Assembly: GCA_033791105.1 (NCBI GenBank)
Contig: JASJHI010000389.1
Span: forward strand, 1 to 9,392
DNA from: JASJHI01 sp033791105
GTDB taxonomy: Bacteria > Actinomycetota > Acidimicrobiia > Acidimicrobiales > Ilumatobacteraceae
Direction of reading: 5' to 3'
DNA length: 9,392 nucleotides
A program made the position numbers and the translations under genes. Shown piece by piece: positions 1 through 7,035 of the stretch (position 1 is the stretch's first letter; every line of letters begins with the position of its first letter). The notes under the pieces are model-generated. The model was given only the letters and a program-made list of their open reading frames with translations. It did not search any database and had not been told where the DNA came from.

Positions 1-1
1 A

Positions 2-856
2 CCGTTGGCGGCGCTGGCACCGACGCCGAGCCAGGCTACGACGCCGCCCGACTCGACGTCGGCGCCGGACGACGCTGTCGAACCGTCACCCGCCGCCGAT
101 GTCGGTTCCGCAGCCATGGAGGAGCCCGTCGCAGCGGCTTCTCCGCCCCCGCTGCCGGTACTCGAGCGACCCGTCCGCATCCTCGTCGCCGGTGATTCGA
201 CGGCCGAGGCGACCGGTGCAGGGCTGATCAACTGGGCAGCCGAACGCCCTGACCTCGCCCAGGCCGAGCTGTTCACCGTTCCCGGCTGCGGCTTCATGAC
301 GGGTGGCACGTACGTCCTCGGCGACAGCGAACTGGAGGTCGCGGAAGGGTGCACCAACTACGTCGACGTCGCCATCGGCGAGGCGGCCCGCGACCGTCAG
401 GTCGACGTCGTGATGCTGATGACCACTGCCTGGGACGTGCAGGACCGGATGTGGGAGGACGGTCTCGCCGGCTCGGTCCTGGACGACGCCGTGGCTGCGC
501 GCTTGCGCGACGACATGACCGCGCTCACGGAGTCGATCCTCGCCGTGGGCGCGGGCAGCGTGGCCTGGATCCGCGGGCCCATCTCGGATGTCGGGTGGGG
601 TGATGACGTCGGACCGCAGGAGGACCCCGCCCGTCACGCTGTCATCTACGCCGTGATCGACGAACTGGCGGAGCGATACCCCGCCCGCGTCCACATGATC
701 GACCTTCCGACATTCGTCGACGAGGCGGGGCTCGCCGAGGATCGCGACGCGCGCCCCGATGGTGTCCACTGGACGCCAGAGGCGGCGACGTACATCGCAA
801 CGTGGTATCTCGGAGAGCAACTGATCAGATCCGCGCTGGATCTGCAACCGCGCTGA
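2..856 (+). CDS. SGNH/GDSL hydrolase domain protein, 5' truncated by the window edge
   Basis: Seen: the frame is open to the left edge, so the first in-frame TTG at 5 is probably not the true start. Counting that TTG as residue 1, about 55 residues of Pro/Ala/Ser/Glu-rich linker lead into an SGNH domain. Block I is VAGDSTAE with the nucleophile Ser65, and the C-terminal block V is PDGVHWT with Asp252 and His255, completing the Ser-Asp-His set. Family knowledge: SGNH domains after a low-complexity linker are often the periplasmic or extracellular half of acyltransferase-3 (OatA/OafA-type) proteins, which O-acylate cell-wall glycans. The membrane half would lie upstream of this window, so that reading is inference. 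A free secreted esterase is the alternative. The stop at 854-856 starts a chain of overlapping stop/start codons leading to RNase HI. SGNH membership is firm; the substrate is unknown. Confidence 0.8.
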   Translation, partial: PLAALAPTPSQATTPPDSTSAPDDAVEPSPAADVGSAAMEEPVAAASPPPLPVLERPVRILVAGDSTAEATGAGLINWAAERPDLAQAELFTVPGCGFMTGGTYVLGDSELEVAEGCTNYVDVAIGEAARDRQVDVVMLMTTAWDVQDRMWEDGLAGSVLDDAVAARLRDDMTALTESILAVGAGSVAWIRGPISDVGWGDDVGPQEDPARHAVIYAVIDELAERYPARVHMIDLPTFVDEAGLAEDRDARPDGVHWTPEAATYIATWYLGEQLIRSALDLQPR

Positions 857-934
857 TGAGATGGAGACGATGCCGGCGATGACGAACCGACCCACCCCAG
901 CCATGACGAGCCACCCGTGACGACGCATCCATGA
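854..934 (+). other. Chain of overlapping stop/start codons linking the SGNH gene to rnhA
   Basis: The SGNH stop TGA (854-856) overlaps an ATG (856-858) that opens an 8-codon frame ending TGA 880-882. That stop overlaps ATG 879 (ATGA), which opens a 13-codon frame ending TGA 918-920. That stop overlaps GTG 917 (GTGA), which opens a 5-codon frame ending TGA 932-934. The last stop overlaps the ATG of rnhA at 931 (ATGA). All four junctions are seen directly. The role, stepwise ribosome reinitiation, is inference. The segment also has three ATGACGANCC copies at 879, 903 and 931. No TANNNT promoter box or Shine-Dalgarno sequence is positioned for rnhA. Confidence 0.5.
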
Positions 935-1389
935 CGACCCAGCCGATCGAGATCTACACCGACGGCGCGTGCAGCGGCAACCCCGGACCGGGCGGATGGG
1001 GTTGGGCGGTCGCACCCGACGGACACCGGTCGGGATCGGGCGGCGAACCGGACACGACCAATCAGCGGATGGAGATCTACGCGGTGCTCGACGCGCTGCG
1101 AACCCATGCGTCGCTCGCCGACGACCACGGCGCTCCGATGCCGATCGAGATCGTGTCCGACTCGACGTACGTCGTCAACTGCTTCCGCGACGGCTGGTGG
1201 CGGAAGTGGGAGCGCAACGGATGGCGCAACGCCAAGAAGCAGCCGGTCGCCAACGACGACCTCTGGAGACCCCTGATCGAACTGGTGCAGCGAGGTGACG
1301 TGCGGTTCCGCTGGGTGAAGGGTCACAGCGGTGACCCGATGAACGACCTCGTCGATCGACTCGCAGTCGAAGCGGTTCCTCCGCGGTAA
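931..1389 (+). CDS. rnhA: Ribonuclease HI
   Basis: This cytoplasmic endonuclease cuts the RNA strand of RNA-DNA hybrids, removing primers and R-loops with two metal ions. The 152 residues match the usual bacterial length of about 150. The active-site residues are all present: Asp11 in YTDGACSGNPGPGG, Glu48 in NQRMEIYAV, Asp77 in SDSTYVV, His132 in VKGHSGDP and Asp142 in the final VDRLA segment. The Trp/Lys-rich basic protrusion (about residues 88-105, GWWRKWERNGW) that grips the hybrid in E. coli RNase HI is present. The ATG at 931 is the only usable start, because an in-frame TGA lies at 904-906 with no other start codon after it. There is no clear ribosome-binding site; expression probably depends on the upstream SGNH gene through the overlap chain. 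Identification is secure. Confidence 0.96.
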   Translation: MTTQPIEIYTDGACSGNPGPGGWGWAVAPDGHRSGSGGEPDTTNQRMEIYAVLDALRTHASLADDHGAPMPIEIVSDSTYVVNCFRDGWWRKWERNGWRNAKKQPVANDDLWRPLIELVQRGDVRFRWVKGHSGDPMNDLVDRLAVEAVPPR

Positions 1390-1426
1390 CCACCGTCTCA
1401 TCGACGCCCGGCCCTCGACACCCGTC

Positions 1427-1432
1427 TAACCT
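1427..1432 (+). promoter_or_regulatory. Likely -10 box (TAACCT) for a leaderless transcript
   Basis: TAACCT fits the actinobacterial TANNNT -10 pattern and ends 6 bases before the ATG at 1439, so transcription would begin at or next to the start codon. No Shine-Dalgarno sequence precedes that ATG. A -35 element is not convincing. Confidence 0.5.
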
Positions 1433-1438
1433 TCGCGG

Positions 1439-4438
1439 ATGCGTCGGTTGGGGGCCGCCCTTGTGTTGCTGCTCGGGGCCACATTGCTCCCCAGCATCAC
1501 CTCGTCACCGCAAGCTGGCGCGGCGCGGGCCGACCTGGTCGCGATCGTCGTCGAGGGCACCGGTTACGGGCACGGGCGCGGCCTGAGTCAGTGGGGCGCA
1601 TACGGCTGGGCGGTCGACGAACACAAGACCTGGCAGTGGATCCTCGGCCACTACTACTTCGGGACCACGATCGGCTCGGCCGGCACCGATCGGGCGCGCG
1701 TCCGCCTCCTCGCCTACGACGGTCTCGCCACGGTCGGGCTGATCTCACACGGCCCAGGGGTCCGATGGAACGGCTTCAGCCGAGCGTCGATGTACGCCCG
1801 GGAGGTCTCCGCGAACCGCTTCGAGATCTATGGATCGGCCGGCCGGAACTGTCCGAACAGCGGCTCCTGGTCGCGCCTCGGCACCGTCAACGGTCCCGTC
1901 GCGTTCACCACGACCAACGGCGAGAACTCGTCCGTCGCCGGGGGTGTGGCACTCGGCGTGTGTGACGCCGGGGGGAAGGTCACCCACTACCGCGGCAGGA
2001 TCGAGGTACGCAGCGAGTCGAACGGCAATCGGGTCGTGAACGACGTCAAGCTCGAGGACTACGTGCGCGGCGTCGTGCCGCGCGAAGTGCACGCCTATTG
2101 GGCAAACCACGGTGGTGGGTGGGGTGCCCACGCGGTGCGCGCGCAGGCGGTGGCCGCGCGCTCGTTTGCGGTCTCGCAACGCAACTACGGCTACGCCCAT
2201 CTCTGCGACACGGCGTGGTGCCGTGTCTACGGCGGTGCGGCGAGCCGTACATCGGCGGGCGCGGCGGCGAAGGCGCTGGAGGCGGCCGGGAGCGATGCGG
2301 CCGTCGCAGCCACGGCCGGCAAGGTGCTCCGCACGGCTGACGGGCGCTACGTCGAAGCCTGGTTCTCGGCCTCGAATGGCCCGCGCACCGCGGGAGGTGA
2401 GTTCTTCGCGGTCGACGACGCCCGCGGCGACGACACGCCCAACAACCCCAATCACCGCTGGACCAGGGTGCTCGATGTCGACACACTCGGCGCGCGCTAC
2501 GGCATCGGGCGAGTGGTCGCCGCGAAGATGGTGGAGGCGGCCGACGCGAAGTACCGGCGCTTCGACGGCATCTGGTACAACGACGTCGTTCTCACCGGAA
2601 CCGCAGGAACGGCCCGCGTGCAGGCGTGGGACCTCCGCAACACGCTCGGCCTTCCCTCACCCGGTTTCACCATCCGGACAGTGAGCGAGGAGACGACCAT
2701 CGACGACTTCGGGATGATCGGCGACTCTGTCGGGCACAGCATCGCGGGCGCGACTACATCGGAGTTCCGGTCGCTCACTGACGGCAAGTTCAGGACGCGT
2801 TCGATCCACGTGCTCGAGAGCCGCTGCACGACGAACACCGCATGTCCCGGAAAGAGCGGCGTCGAGGCCGTCGCCGATCTGCCGCGGAACCTCGACCTCG
2901 TCGTCGTAGAACTCGGCTACAACGATTGGCCGCCGAACTTCGCCAACGAGATCGATGCGATGATGCGCGCGCTCAACGCCCGCGGCGCCCGCCGTGTGGC
3001 GTGGGTCAACATGGCCGACATCCGGCGCTCGAGCACCGGTGGATCGTTCTACGGCCAGGCGAACTCGGCACTGTTCGCTGCGCGGGGCCGATGGCCCACC
3101 CTGACCGTGCTGGACTGGAACCGGGCGAGCAACACATCCGAACGATCGCGGTGGTTCGCGGACGGCGTGCATCTCACCGCAACAGGTCAGGCGAAGTTCG
3201 CCGTCTGGCTCCGCCAGCAGGTCGACGCCCTCGTTCCTGGCCACCAGCTCCGTCCGCCGAAGCGGATCGAACTGCCCGTCGTCGGACGGTCCTTCGTCGG
3301 CCCCGACGGCGTCTCGCGCACCGTGCCGTCCAACGCGACCGCGGTCGCGCTCAACGTCACGTCCGTCGCCGCGGCCGCCGGCGGCTACGTCACGGTCTGG
3401 AACTGCGGTACCGCGCGGCCGACCACTTCGAATCTCAACTACCCGGGTGGCACCAACATCGCCAACGGAGTGATCGCGCCGATCGGCGCGAACGGCAAGG
3501 TCTGTCTCTACTCGTTCGCCGCGACCGACCTCGTCGTCGACGTGTCCGGCTGGTTCACCACGAACGGATACGTGTCGGTGAAGCCCCTGCGACTCGTCGA
3601 CACCCGGAACGGTACCGGTGGCCGGCGGGGTGTGATCACGCCGGACAAGCCGATGAAGATCCGGGTGACAGGCAAACGCATCACCCGCCCCAACGGCGCC
3701 GGGGCGGTGGTACCGGCCGACGCCGAGGCGGTGGCCGTCAACGTAACCGCCGTCGACGCGCTGGCTCCCGGATACCTGACCGTCTGGCCGTGCGGCACGA
3801 CCCGGCCGGGGACCTCCAATGTCAACTACACGGCCGGCCGTCACGCAGTCGCCAACGGGGTGATGGCGACCGTCGGTGCCGGGGGTTCGATCTGTCTCTA
3901 CGCGTTCGCGGCGACACAGGTCGTTGTCGATGTGGTCGGCTGGGCAGGAGCGTCCGGAGCAACGGGTGGCGAACCGGCGTTCGTCGGGGCGCTGCCGAAC
4001 CGTGTACTCGACACGCGTGTCGGCACGGGTGGGCGCTGGTCGCCGGTCAACCCATGGTCACCTGCATCCGTCAGGGTCCGCGGCGTCGAGCTGTCGGTCG
4101 ACGGACGGAAACGGACCATCCCGGCCTCGGCCTCAGCGGTTGCGGTCAACGTCACGATCGCCGACCCCGAGGCCGCCGGACACGCGACCGTCTGGCCCTG
4201 CGGGGTCACCAGGCCGCTCGCGTCCAACGTGAATTTTCAGCGGCACCGAAACGTCGCCAACATGGTGATCGCTCCCGTCGGACCGAACGGTTCGATCTGC
4301 ATCCACACGAGCCAAGTTGCCGATGTCATCGTGGATGTGGCCGGGTGGTTCACCGGCGGTTCCAAGCCCGGCTTCGTCGCGGCGACACCGAACCGCCTGA
4401 TCGACACGCGTCGCGCTGTCGGGCCGCGGCCGCGTTGA
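1439..4438 (+). CDS. Secreted SpoIID/LytB-domain protein with SGNH hydrolase domain and C-terminal repeat array
   Basis: A 999-residue exported protein. Residues 1-31 are a Sec signal peptide (MRR, an Ala/Leu core, then AGAARA). Residues 42-54 carry GYGHGRGLSQWGA, a SpoIID-family motif. The SpoIID core follows, with KLEDYVRGVVPREV at 204-217 (Glu216 is the likely catalytic acid), AQAVAARSF at 235-243 and HLCDTAWCRVYGG at 254-266, whose cysteines 256 and 261 could bind metal. An SGNH domain comes next: GMIGDSVGHS with Ser430, ELGYNDW at 491-497 and DGVH with Asp575/His578. From about 605 to the end are three modules ending in DVxGW. Family knowledge: SpoIID enzymes are lytic transglycosylases cutting glycan strands stripped of stem peptides, and SGNH domains often remove or add acyl groups. 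Joint peptidoglycan remodelling at the cell surface is inference. The gene is probably expressed alone from the TAACCT box. Confidence 0.85.
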   Translation: MRRLGAALVLLLGATLLPSITSSPQAGAARADLVAIVVEGTGYGHGRGLSQWGAYGWAVDEHKTWQWILGHYYFGTTIGSAGTDRARVRLLAYDGLATVGLISHGPGVRWNGFSRASMYAREVSANRFEIYGSAGRNCPNSGSWSRLGTVNGPVAFTTTNGENSSVAGGVALGVCDAGGKVTHYRGRIEVRSESNGNRVVNDVKLEDYVRGVVPREVHAYWANHGGGWGAHAVRAQAVAARSFAVSQRNYGYAHLCDTAWCRVYGGAASRTSAGAAAKALEAAGSDAAVAATAGKVLRTADGRYVEAWFSASNGPRTAGGEFFAVDDARGDDTPNNPNHRWTRVLDVDTLGARYGIGRVVAAKMVEAADAKYRRFDGIWYNDVVLTGTAGTARVQAWDLRNTLGLPSPGFTIRTVSEETTIDDFGMIGDSVGHSIAGATTSEFRSLTDGKFRTRSIHVLESRCTTNTACPGKSGVEAVADLPRNLDLVVVELGYNDWPPNFANEIDAMMRALNARGARRVAWVNMADIRRSSTGGSFYGQANSALFAARGRWPTLTVLDWNRASNTSERSRWFADGVHLTATGQAKFAVWLRQQVDALVPGHQLRPPKRIELPVVGRSFVGPDGVSRTVPSNATAVALNVTSVAAAAGGYVTVWNCGTARPTTSNLNYPGGTNIANGVIAPIGANGKVCLYSFAATDLVVDVSGWFTTNGYVSVKPLRLVDTRNGTGGRRGVITPDKPMKIRVTGKRITRPNGAGAVVPADAEAVAVNVTAVDALAPGYLTVWPCGTTRPGTSNVNYTAGRHAVANGVMATVGAGGSICLYAFAATQVVVDVVGWAGASGATGGEPAFVGALPNRVLDTRVGTGGRWSPVNPWSPASVRVRGVELSVDGRKRTIPASASAVAVNVTIADPEAAGHATVWPCGVTRPLASNVNFQRHRNVANMVIAPVGPNGSICIHTSQVADVIVDVAGWFTGGSKPGFVAATPNRLIDTRRAVGPRPR
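3256..4435 (+). repeat. Three-module protein repeat array (RLVDTR...WPCG...DVxGW) at the C-terminus of the SpoIID/SGNH protein
   Basis: Each module of about 131-137 residues has an Arg-x-x-Asp-Thr-Arg opening, an AVAxNVT strand, a WPCG/WNCG and an ICLY-type cysteine (a probable disulfide pair), and a VVDVxGW ending. The opening motif is at residues 718-723, 855-860 and 986-991. The first module lacks the opening, and the protein ends just after a fourth one (RLIDTRR), so the array is permuted by one strand. Similar modules are common in actinobacterial secreted proteins; their ligand is not known to me. At DNA level the copies have diverged, so this is an old duplication. Confidence 0.8.
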
Positions 4439-4506
4439 CCCGAACCGTCACCGCCGCTGCGCTCGTCGGGCGACGCGACGATTCTCCGCTGTCCGCCCTG
4501 ACCCCG

Positions 4507-4512
4507 TAGATT
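4507..4512 (+). promoter_or_regulatory. Likely -10 box (TAGATT) for the SDR gene
   Basis: TAGATT fits TANNNT and ends 8 bases before the ATG at 4521. The 82-base gap after the SpoIID/SGNH gene shows no Shine-Dalgarno sequence and no obvious terminator hairpin. Confidence 0.4.
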
Positions 4513-4520
4513 TCCGGGCC

Positions 4521-5297
4521 ATGGACATCACTGGTGCAAGCGCAATCGTCACGGGTGGGGCCTCCGGTATCGGAGCCGCCACCGTCCGACTCCTCGCCGA
4601 GCGGGGCGCCAAGGTCGTCATTGCCGACCTCCAGGAAGACAAGGGCAACGCCCTCGCGGACGAGGTCGGCGGAGCCTTCTGCAAGGTCGACGTCACCAAC
4701 ACCGACGACATCGTCAATGCGGTCGAAATGGCCAAGTCGATGGGTCCGGTTCGTGTGCTCGTCAACTCCGCCGGCATCGGCTGGGCGCAGCGCACGGTCG
4801 GCAAGGACGGCTCGCTCGAATCGGCCGCCAACCTCGACGCGTTCCGCCGGGTCATCAACATCAACCTGATCGGCTCGTTCGACTGCATCCGCGTCGCCGG
4901 CACGGCGATGAGCACCTCGGAACCGCTCGACGACGGCGAGCGCGGCGCGATCGTCAACATCGCATCGGTGGCTGCGTTCGACGGCCAGATCGGCCAGGCG
5001 AGCTACTCGGCCTCCAAGGGTGGTGTCGTGGGCATGACGCTCCCGATCGCCCGCGACCTCTCCGCGATCGGGATCCGGGTCAACACGGTCGCCCCTGGAC
5101 TGATCGACACGCCGATCTACGGCGAGGGCGAGGGCAGCGATGCGTTCAAGGACAACCTCCAGAAGGGTGTGCTCTTCCCGAAGCGCCTCGGCTACCAGAG
5201 CGAGCTCGCCTCGATGGTCATCGAATGCGTGACCAACAGCTACATGAACGGGGAAACGATCCGCGTCGATGGCGGCCTTCGCATGCCGCCGAAGTGA
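4521..5297 (+). CDS. Short-chain dehydrogenase, HSD10 / 3-hydroxyacyl-CoA dehydrogenase type 2-like
   Basis: A 258-residue classical SDR with the full motif set: TGGASGIG at 11-18 for cofactor binding, Asp36 after the second strand (predicting NAD rather than NADP), NSAG at 82-85, the active-site Asn115 in NINLIG, Ser149, and the YSASK motif with Tyr162 and Lys166. The stretch around 148-160 (ASVAAFDGQIGQA) and the C-terminal NGETIRVDGGLRMPPK with an upstream FPKRLG resemble human HSD17B10 and bacterial 3-hydroxy-2-methylbutyryl-CoA dehydrogenases. Such enzymes oxidise 3-hydroxyacyl-CoA in fatty-acid or isoleucine breakdown. The SDR fold and NAD use are firm; the exact substrate is inferred from resemblance. 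No acyl-CoA gene lies beside it, so context does not help. It is convergent with argJ, 45 bases away. Confidence 0.88.
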   Translation: MDITGASAIVTGGASGIGAATVRLLAERGAKVVIADLQEDKGNALADEVGGAFCKVDVTNTDDIVNAVEMAKSMGPVRVLVNSAGIGWAQRTVGKDGSLESAANLDAFRRVININLIGSFDCIRVAGTAMSTSEPLDDGERGAIVNIASVAAFDGQIGQASYSASKGGVVGMTLPIARDLSAIGIRVNTVAPGLIDTPIYGEGEGSDAFKDNLQKGVLFPKRLGYQSELASMVIECVTNSYMNGETIRVDGGLRMPPK

Positions 5298-5311
5298 GTC
5301 GCCGACCGTTG

Positions 5312-5347
5312 GTTCACACACCCTGAACGCGGGCGCCTGCGATCAGG
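5312..5347. terminator. Weak candidate bidirectional terminator between convergent genes
   Basis: Two short inverted repeats lie between the SDR stop and the argJ stop: GTTCA/TGAAC (5312-5316 and 5324-5328, 7-base loop) and CCTG/CAGG (5336-5339 and 5344-5347, 4-base loop). The second overlaps the end of argJ. Neither has a T tract, so this rests mainly on the convergent position. Confidence 0.25.
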
Positions 5348-6500
5348 TCGTGTAGTCGGCGTTGAAGCGAACGTAGGTATCGCTGAGGTCACAACCCCAG
5401 ACCGTCGCATCGGCGTCACCGGTGCCGATGCTGACGTGGATCAGCACATCGGCGCCACACATGTACGACGACAGGCCGGCGAGCGCGTCGTCGTCGAGTT
5501 GGTGCGGGTACACCTCGGTCTCACCGAAGCGGATCACGACCCGTTCCTGGTCGATGTCGTCGTCGTCGCTGCACTTGCCGATCGCCATCGCGACGCGGCC
5601 CCAGTTCGGGTCGCCGCCATGAACCGCTGTCTTGACGAGTGGCGAGTTGACGACCGCCTTGGCCACGCGCCGGGCCTGCCCGGCATCGCGGGCGCGGTCG
5701 ACGTGTACCTCGATGAGCGAATTCGCGCCCTCACCGTCGCGGGCGATCTGCTTGGTGAGATCGAGCGCGACCGCGGACAACGCCGTCTCGAGGTCGGCCT
5801 CGGCGACCGGACCGGCCGCTCCCGAGGCCATCACGATCGACGTGTCGCTGGTGGAGGTGTCGGTGTCGATGCTCACGCAGTTGAACGTCCGGTCGACTAC
5901 CCGGCGGTATGTCGCGCGCAGCGACTCCGGATCGACCTCGGCGTCGGTGAACAGCAGCGAGATGTGCGTCGCCATGTCGGGCTCGATCATCCCGACGCCC
6001 TTCGCCATGCCGACGACGCACGCAGGCCCGACGCCGATGGTGGCGACCGAGATCTTCGCGACCGTGTCGGTGGTCATCATCCCGCGCGCGGGCCCGTCCG
6101 CGTCGTCGGACGTGAGTCGCGGCGGCATCGCGGCCACGCCGGCCTCGACCCGTTCCATCGGGTAGCGACGACCGATGACACCGGTCGAGGCGATCACCAC
6201 GTCCGTGGGATCGCAGCCGAGTCGCCCCGCCACGAGTCCGACAACCCGCTCCGCCTCACGGTCGCCCTCTGATCCGTTCGCCACGTTTGCGTTCTTCGAG
6301 ATCACGACGACCGCGCGCGCATGTCCGTCGGAGAGGTGCGCACGGCTGATCGTGACGCTCGGTCCCGTGAATCGACTCTTCGTGAACAGTCCGCCGGCCG
6401 GTACCGGCCGCTCAGCGGTGATGACGACGAAGTCGTCTGTCCGGTCCTTGATGCCGACGTTGGCGACGTAGCTCGTGAATCCGGCCGGAAGCGTGGTCAT
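5343..6500 (-). CDS. argJ: ArgJ-family ornithine/glutamate N-acetyltransferase
   Basis: ArgJ moves the acetyl group from N-acetylornithine to glutamate in the cyclic arginine pathway; some members also use acetyl-CoA. The precursor cleaves itself before a Thr, which becomes the N-terminal nucleophile of the beta chain. Seen here: 385 residues (family about 400), STGVIGRRYPM, TTDTVAK, the cleavage region AKGVGMIEPDMAT with the nucleophile Thr178, a DTDTSTSDTS segment, GGDPNWGRV, and the C-terminal DLSDTYVRFNADYTT. The usual SGNANA-type motif reads SKNANVANG here. No argB, argC, argD or argF is in the window, so this is not a standard arg cluster and could be a second, divergent ArgJ such as those in secondary metabolism. 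It starts 23 bases after the SRPBCC gene and probably shares its transcript, but a TATCGT box at 6509-6514 may also drive it alone. Confidence 0.9.
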   Translation of the reverse strand: MTTLPAGFTSYVANVGIKDRTDDFVVITAERPVPAGGLFTKSRFTGPSVTISRAHLSDGHARAVVVISKNANVANGSEGDREAERVVGLVAGRLGCDPTDVVIASTGVIGRRYPMERVEAGVAAMPPRLTSDDADGPARGMMTTDTVAKISVATIGVGPACVVGMAKGVGMIEPDMATHISLLFTDAEVDPESLRATYRRVVDRTFNCVSIDTDTSTSDTSIVMASGAAGPVAEADLETALSAVALDLTKQIARDGEGANSLIEVHVDRARDAGQARRVAKAVVNSPLVKTAVHGGDPNWGRVAMAIGKCSDDDDIDQERVVIRFGETEVYPHQLDDDALAGLSSYMCGADVLIHVSIGTGDADATVWGCDLSDTYVRFNADYTT

Positions 6501-6508
6501 CGGCGACG

Positions 6509-6514
6509 ACGATA
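6509..6514 (-). promoter_or_regulatory. Possible -10 box (TATCGT) for argJ
   Basis: On the minus strand TATCGT fits TANNNT and ends 8 bases before the argJ ATG. It lies in the 23-base gap after the SRPBCC gene, so it would be an internal promoter giving a leaderless argJ message. Confidence 0.35.
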
Positions 6515-6523
6515 GGCGAGGGA

Positions 6524-6982
6524 CTATGCCTCGCTGGGGAAGAGTTCCGCGAAGCGCTCGAGGGTGCCCTCGATGGCCCGAGCGTTCTGGTCCGCCGACT
6601 TCAGCAGCTTCAGCACGAGCGTCGCCTTCGAGGGGCGCCAGTCGAACTCCTCGGTGATCTCTGTGCCGCCCTCGACCGCCTGCAAGCGATAGCGCCAGAT
6701 GTGGCCGCCGAGATGGCGCCAGGCGATGAGGTTCGGTTCATCGAATTCGACGACCTCGTTGGTCATCTTGTACGGCACCCCCATCCGCATCTTCATCCCG
6801 AACCTCGAGCCGAGAGCGAGTCGGTCCGGGCTCTCGTCGACAGTCGTGCGAACCGTGCCGGATCCGTCGAATGTGGAGTGCTTCGACGGGTCCGCGAGGA
6901 GGTCGAAGATCTGTTGTGGGGTCGCGTTGACGACAGCACTGCGCCGCACGACGCGTTCGGGCACTTCATCCACAGTGGTCAC
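6524..6982 (-). CDS. SRPBCC-fold (START/polyketide cyclase-like) protein
   Basis: A 152-residue soluble protein with the helix-grip pattern of the SRPBCC superfamily. An N-terminal strand leads into the ATPQQIFDLLADPSKH segment typical of the first helices, then a strand series (LALGSRFGMKMRMG, MTNEVVEFDEPNLIAWRHLGG, a TEITEEFDW strand) and a long C-terminal helix ending near ELFPSEA. Family members bind hydrophobic ligands such as lipids, polyketides or cofactors; no catalytic residue can be assigned, so the function stays open. The chosen start is GTG at 6982; the nearest ATG codons upstream are out of frame. The gene starts 53 bases after the thioredoxin stop and ends 23 bases before argJ, consistent with a three-gene transcript. 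No TANNNT box precedes it, which supports cotranscription with the thioredoxin. Confidence 0.8.
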   Translation of the reverse strand: MTTVDEVPERVVRRSAVVNATPQQIFDLLADPSKHSTFDGSGTVRTTVDESPDRLALGSRFGMKMRMGVPYKMTNEVVEFDEPNLIAWRHLGGHIWRYRLQAVEGGTEITEEFDWRPSKATLVLKLLKSADQNARAIEGTLERFAELFPSEA

Positions 6983-7035
6983 GCCGTCATCATCACACGC
7001 AGCGGATCGGCGACGGAATTCCGCCCGGCGATCGG

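Noticed and set aside
879..940. Three ATGACGANCC copies considered as a regulatory repeat
   Set aside because: Only about 10 bases are shared, at uneven spacing (24 and 28). They are better described as part of the stop/start overlap chain.
86..1015. 309-residue antisense frame over the SGNH and RNase HI genes
   Set aside because: It has no domain, is Arg/Asp/Gly-rich and overlaps two genes with clear active-site motifs.
2842..4509. 555-residue Arg-rich frame on the + strand inside the SpoIID/SGNH gene
   Set aside because: It has the Arg/Pro-rich composition of an out-of-frame reading and no recognisable motif, whereas the overlapping frame has clear SGNH and repeat signatures.
4350..5321. 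323-residue frame antisense to the SDR gene
   Set aside because: It covers the well-supported SDR entirely and has only antisense-type composition.
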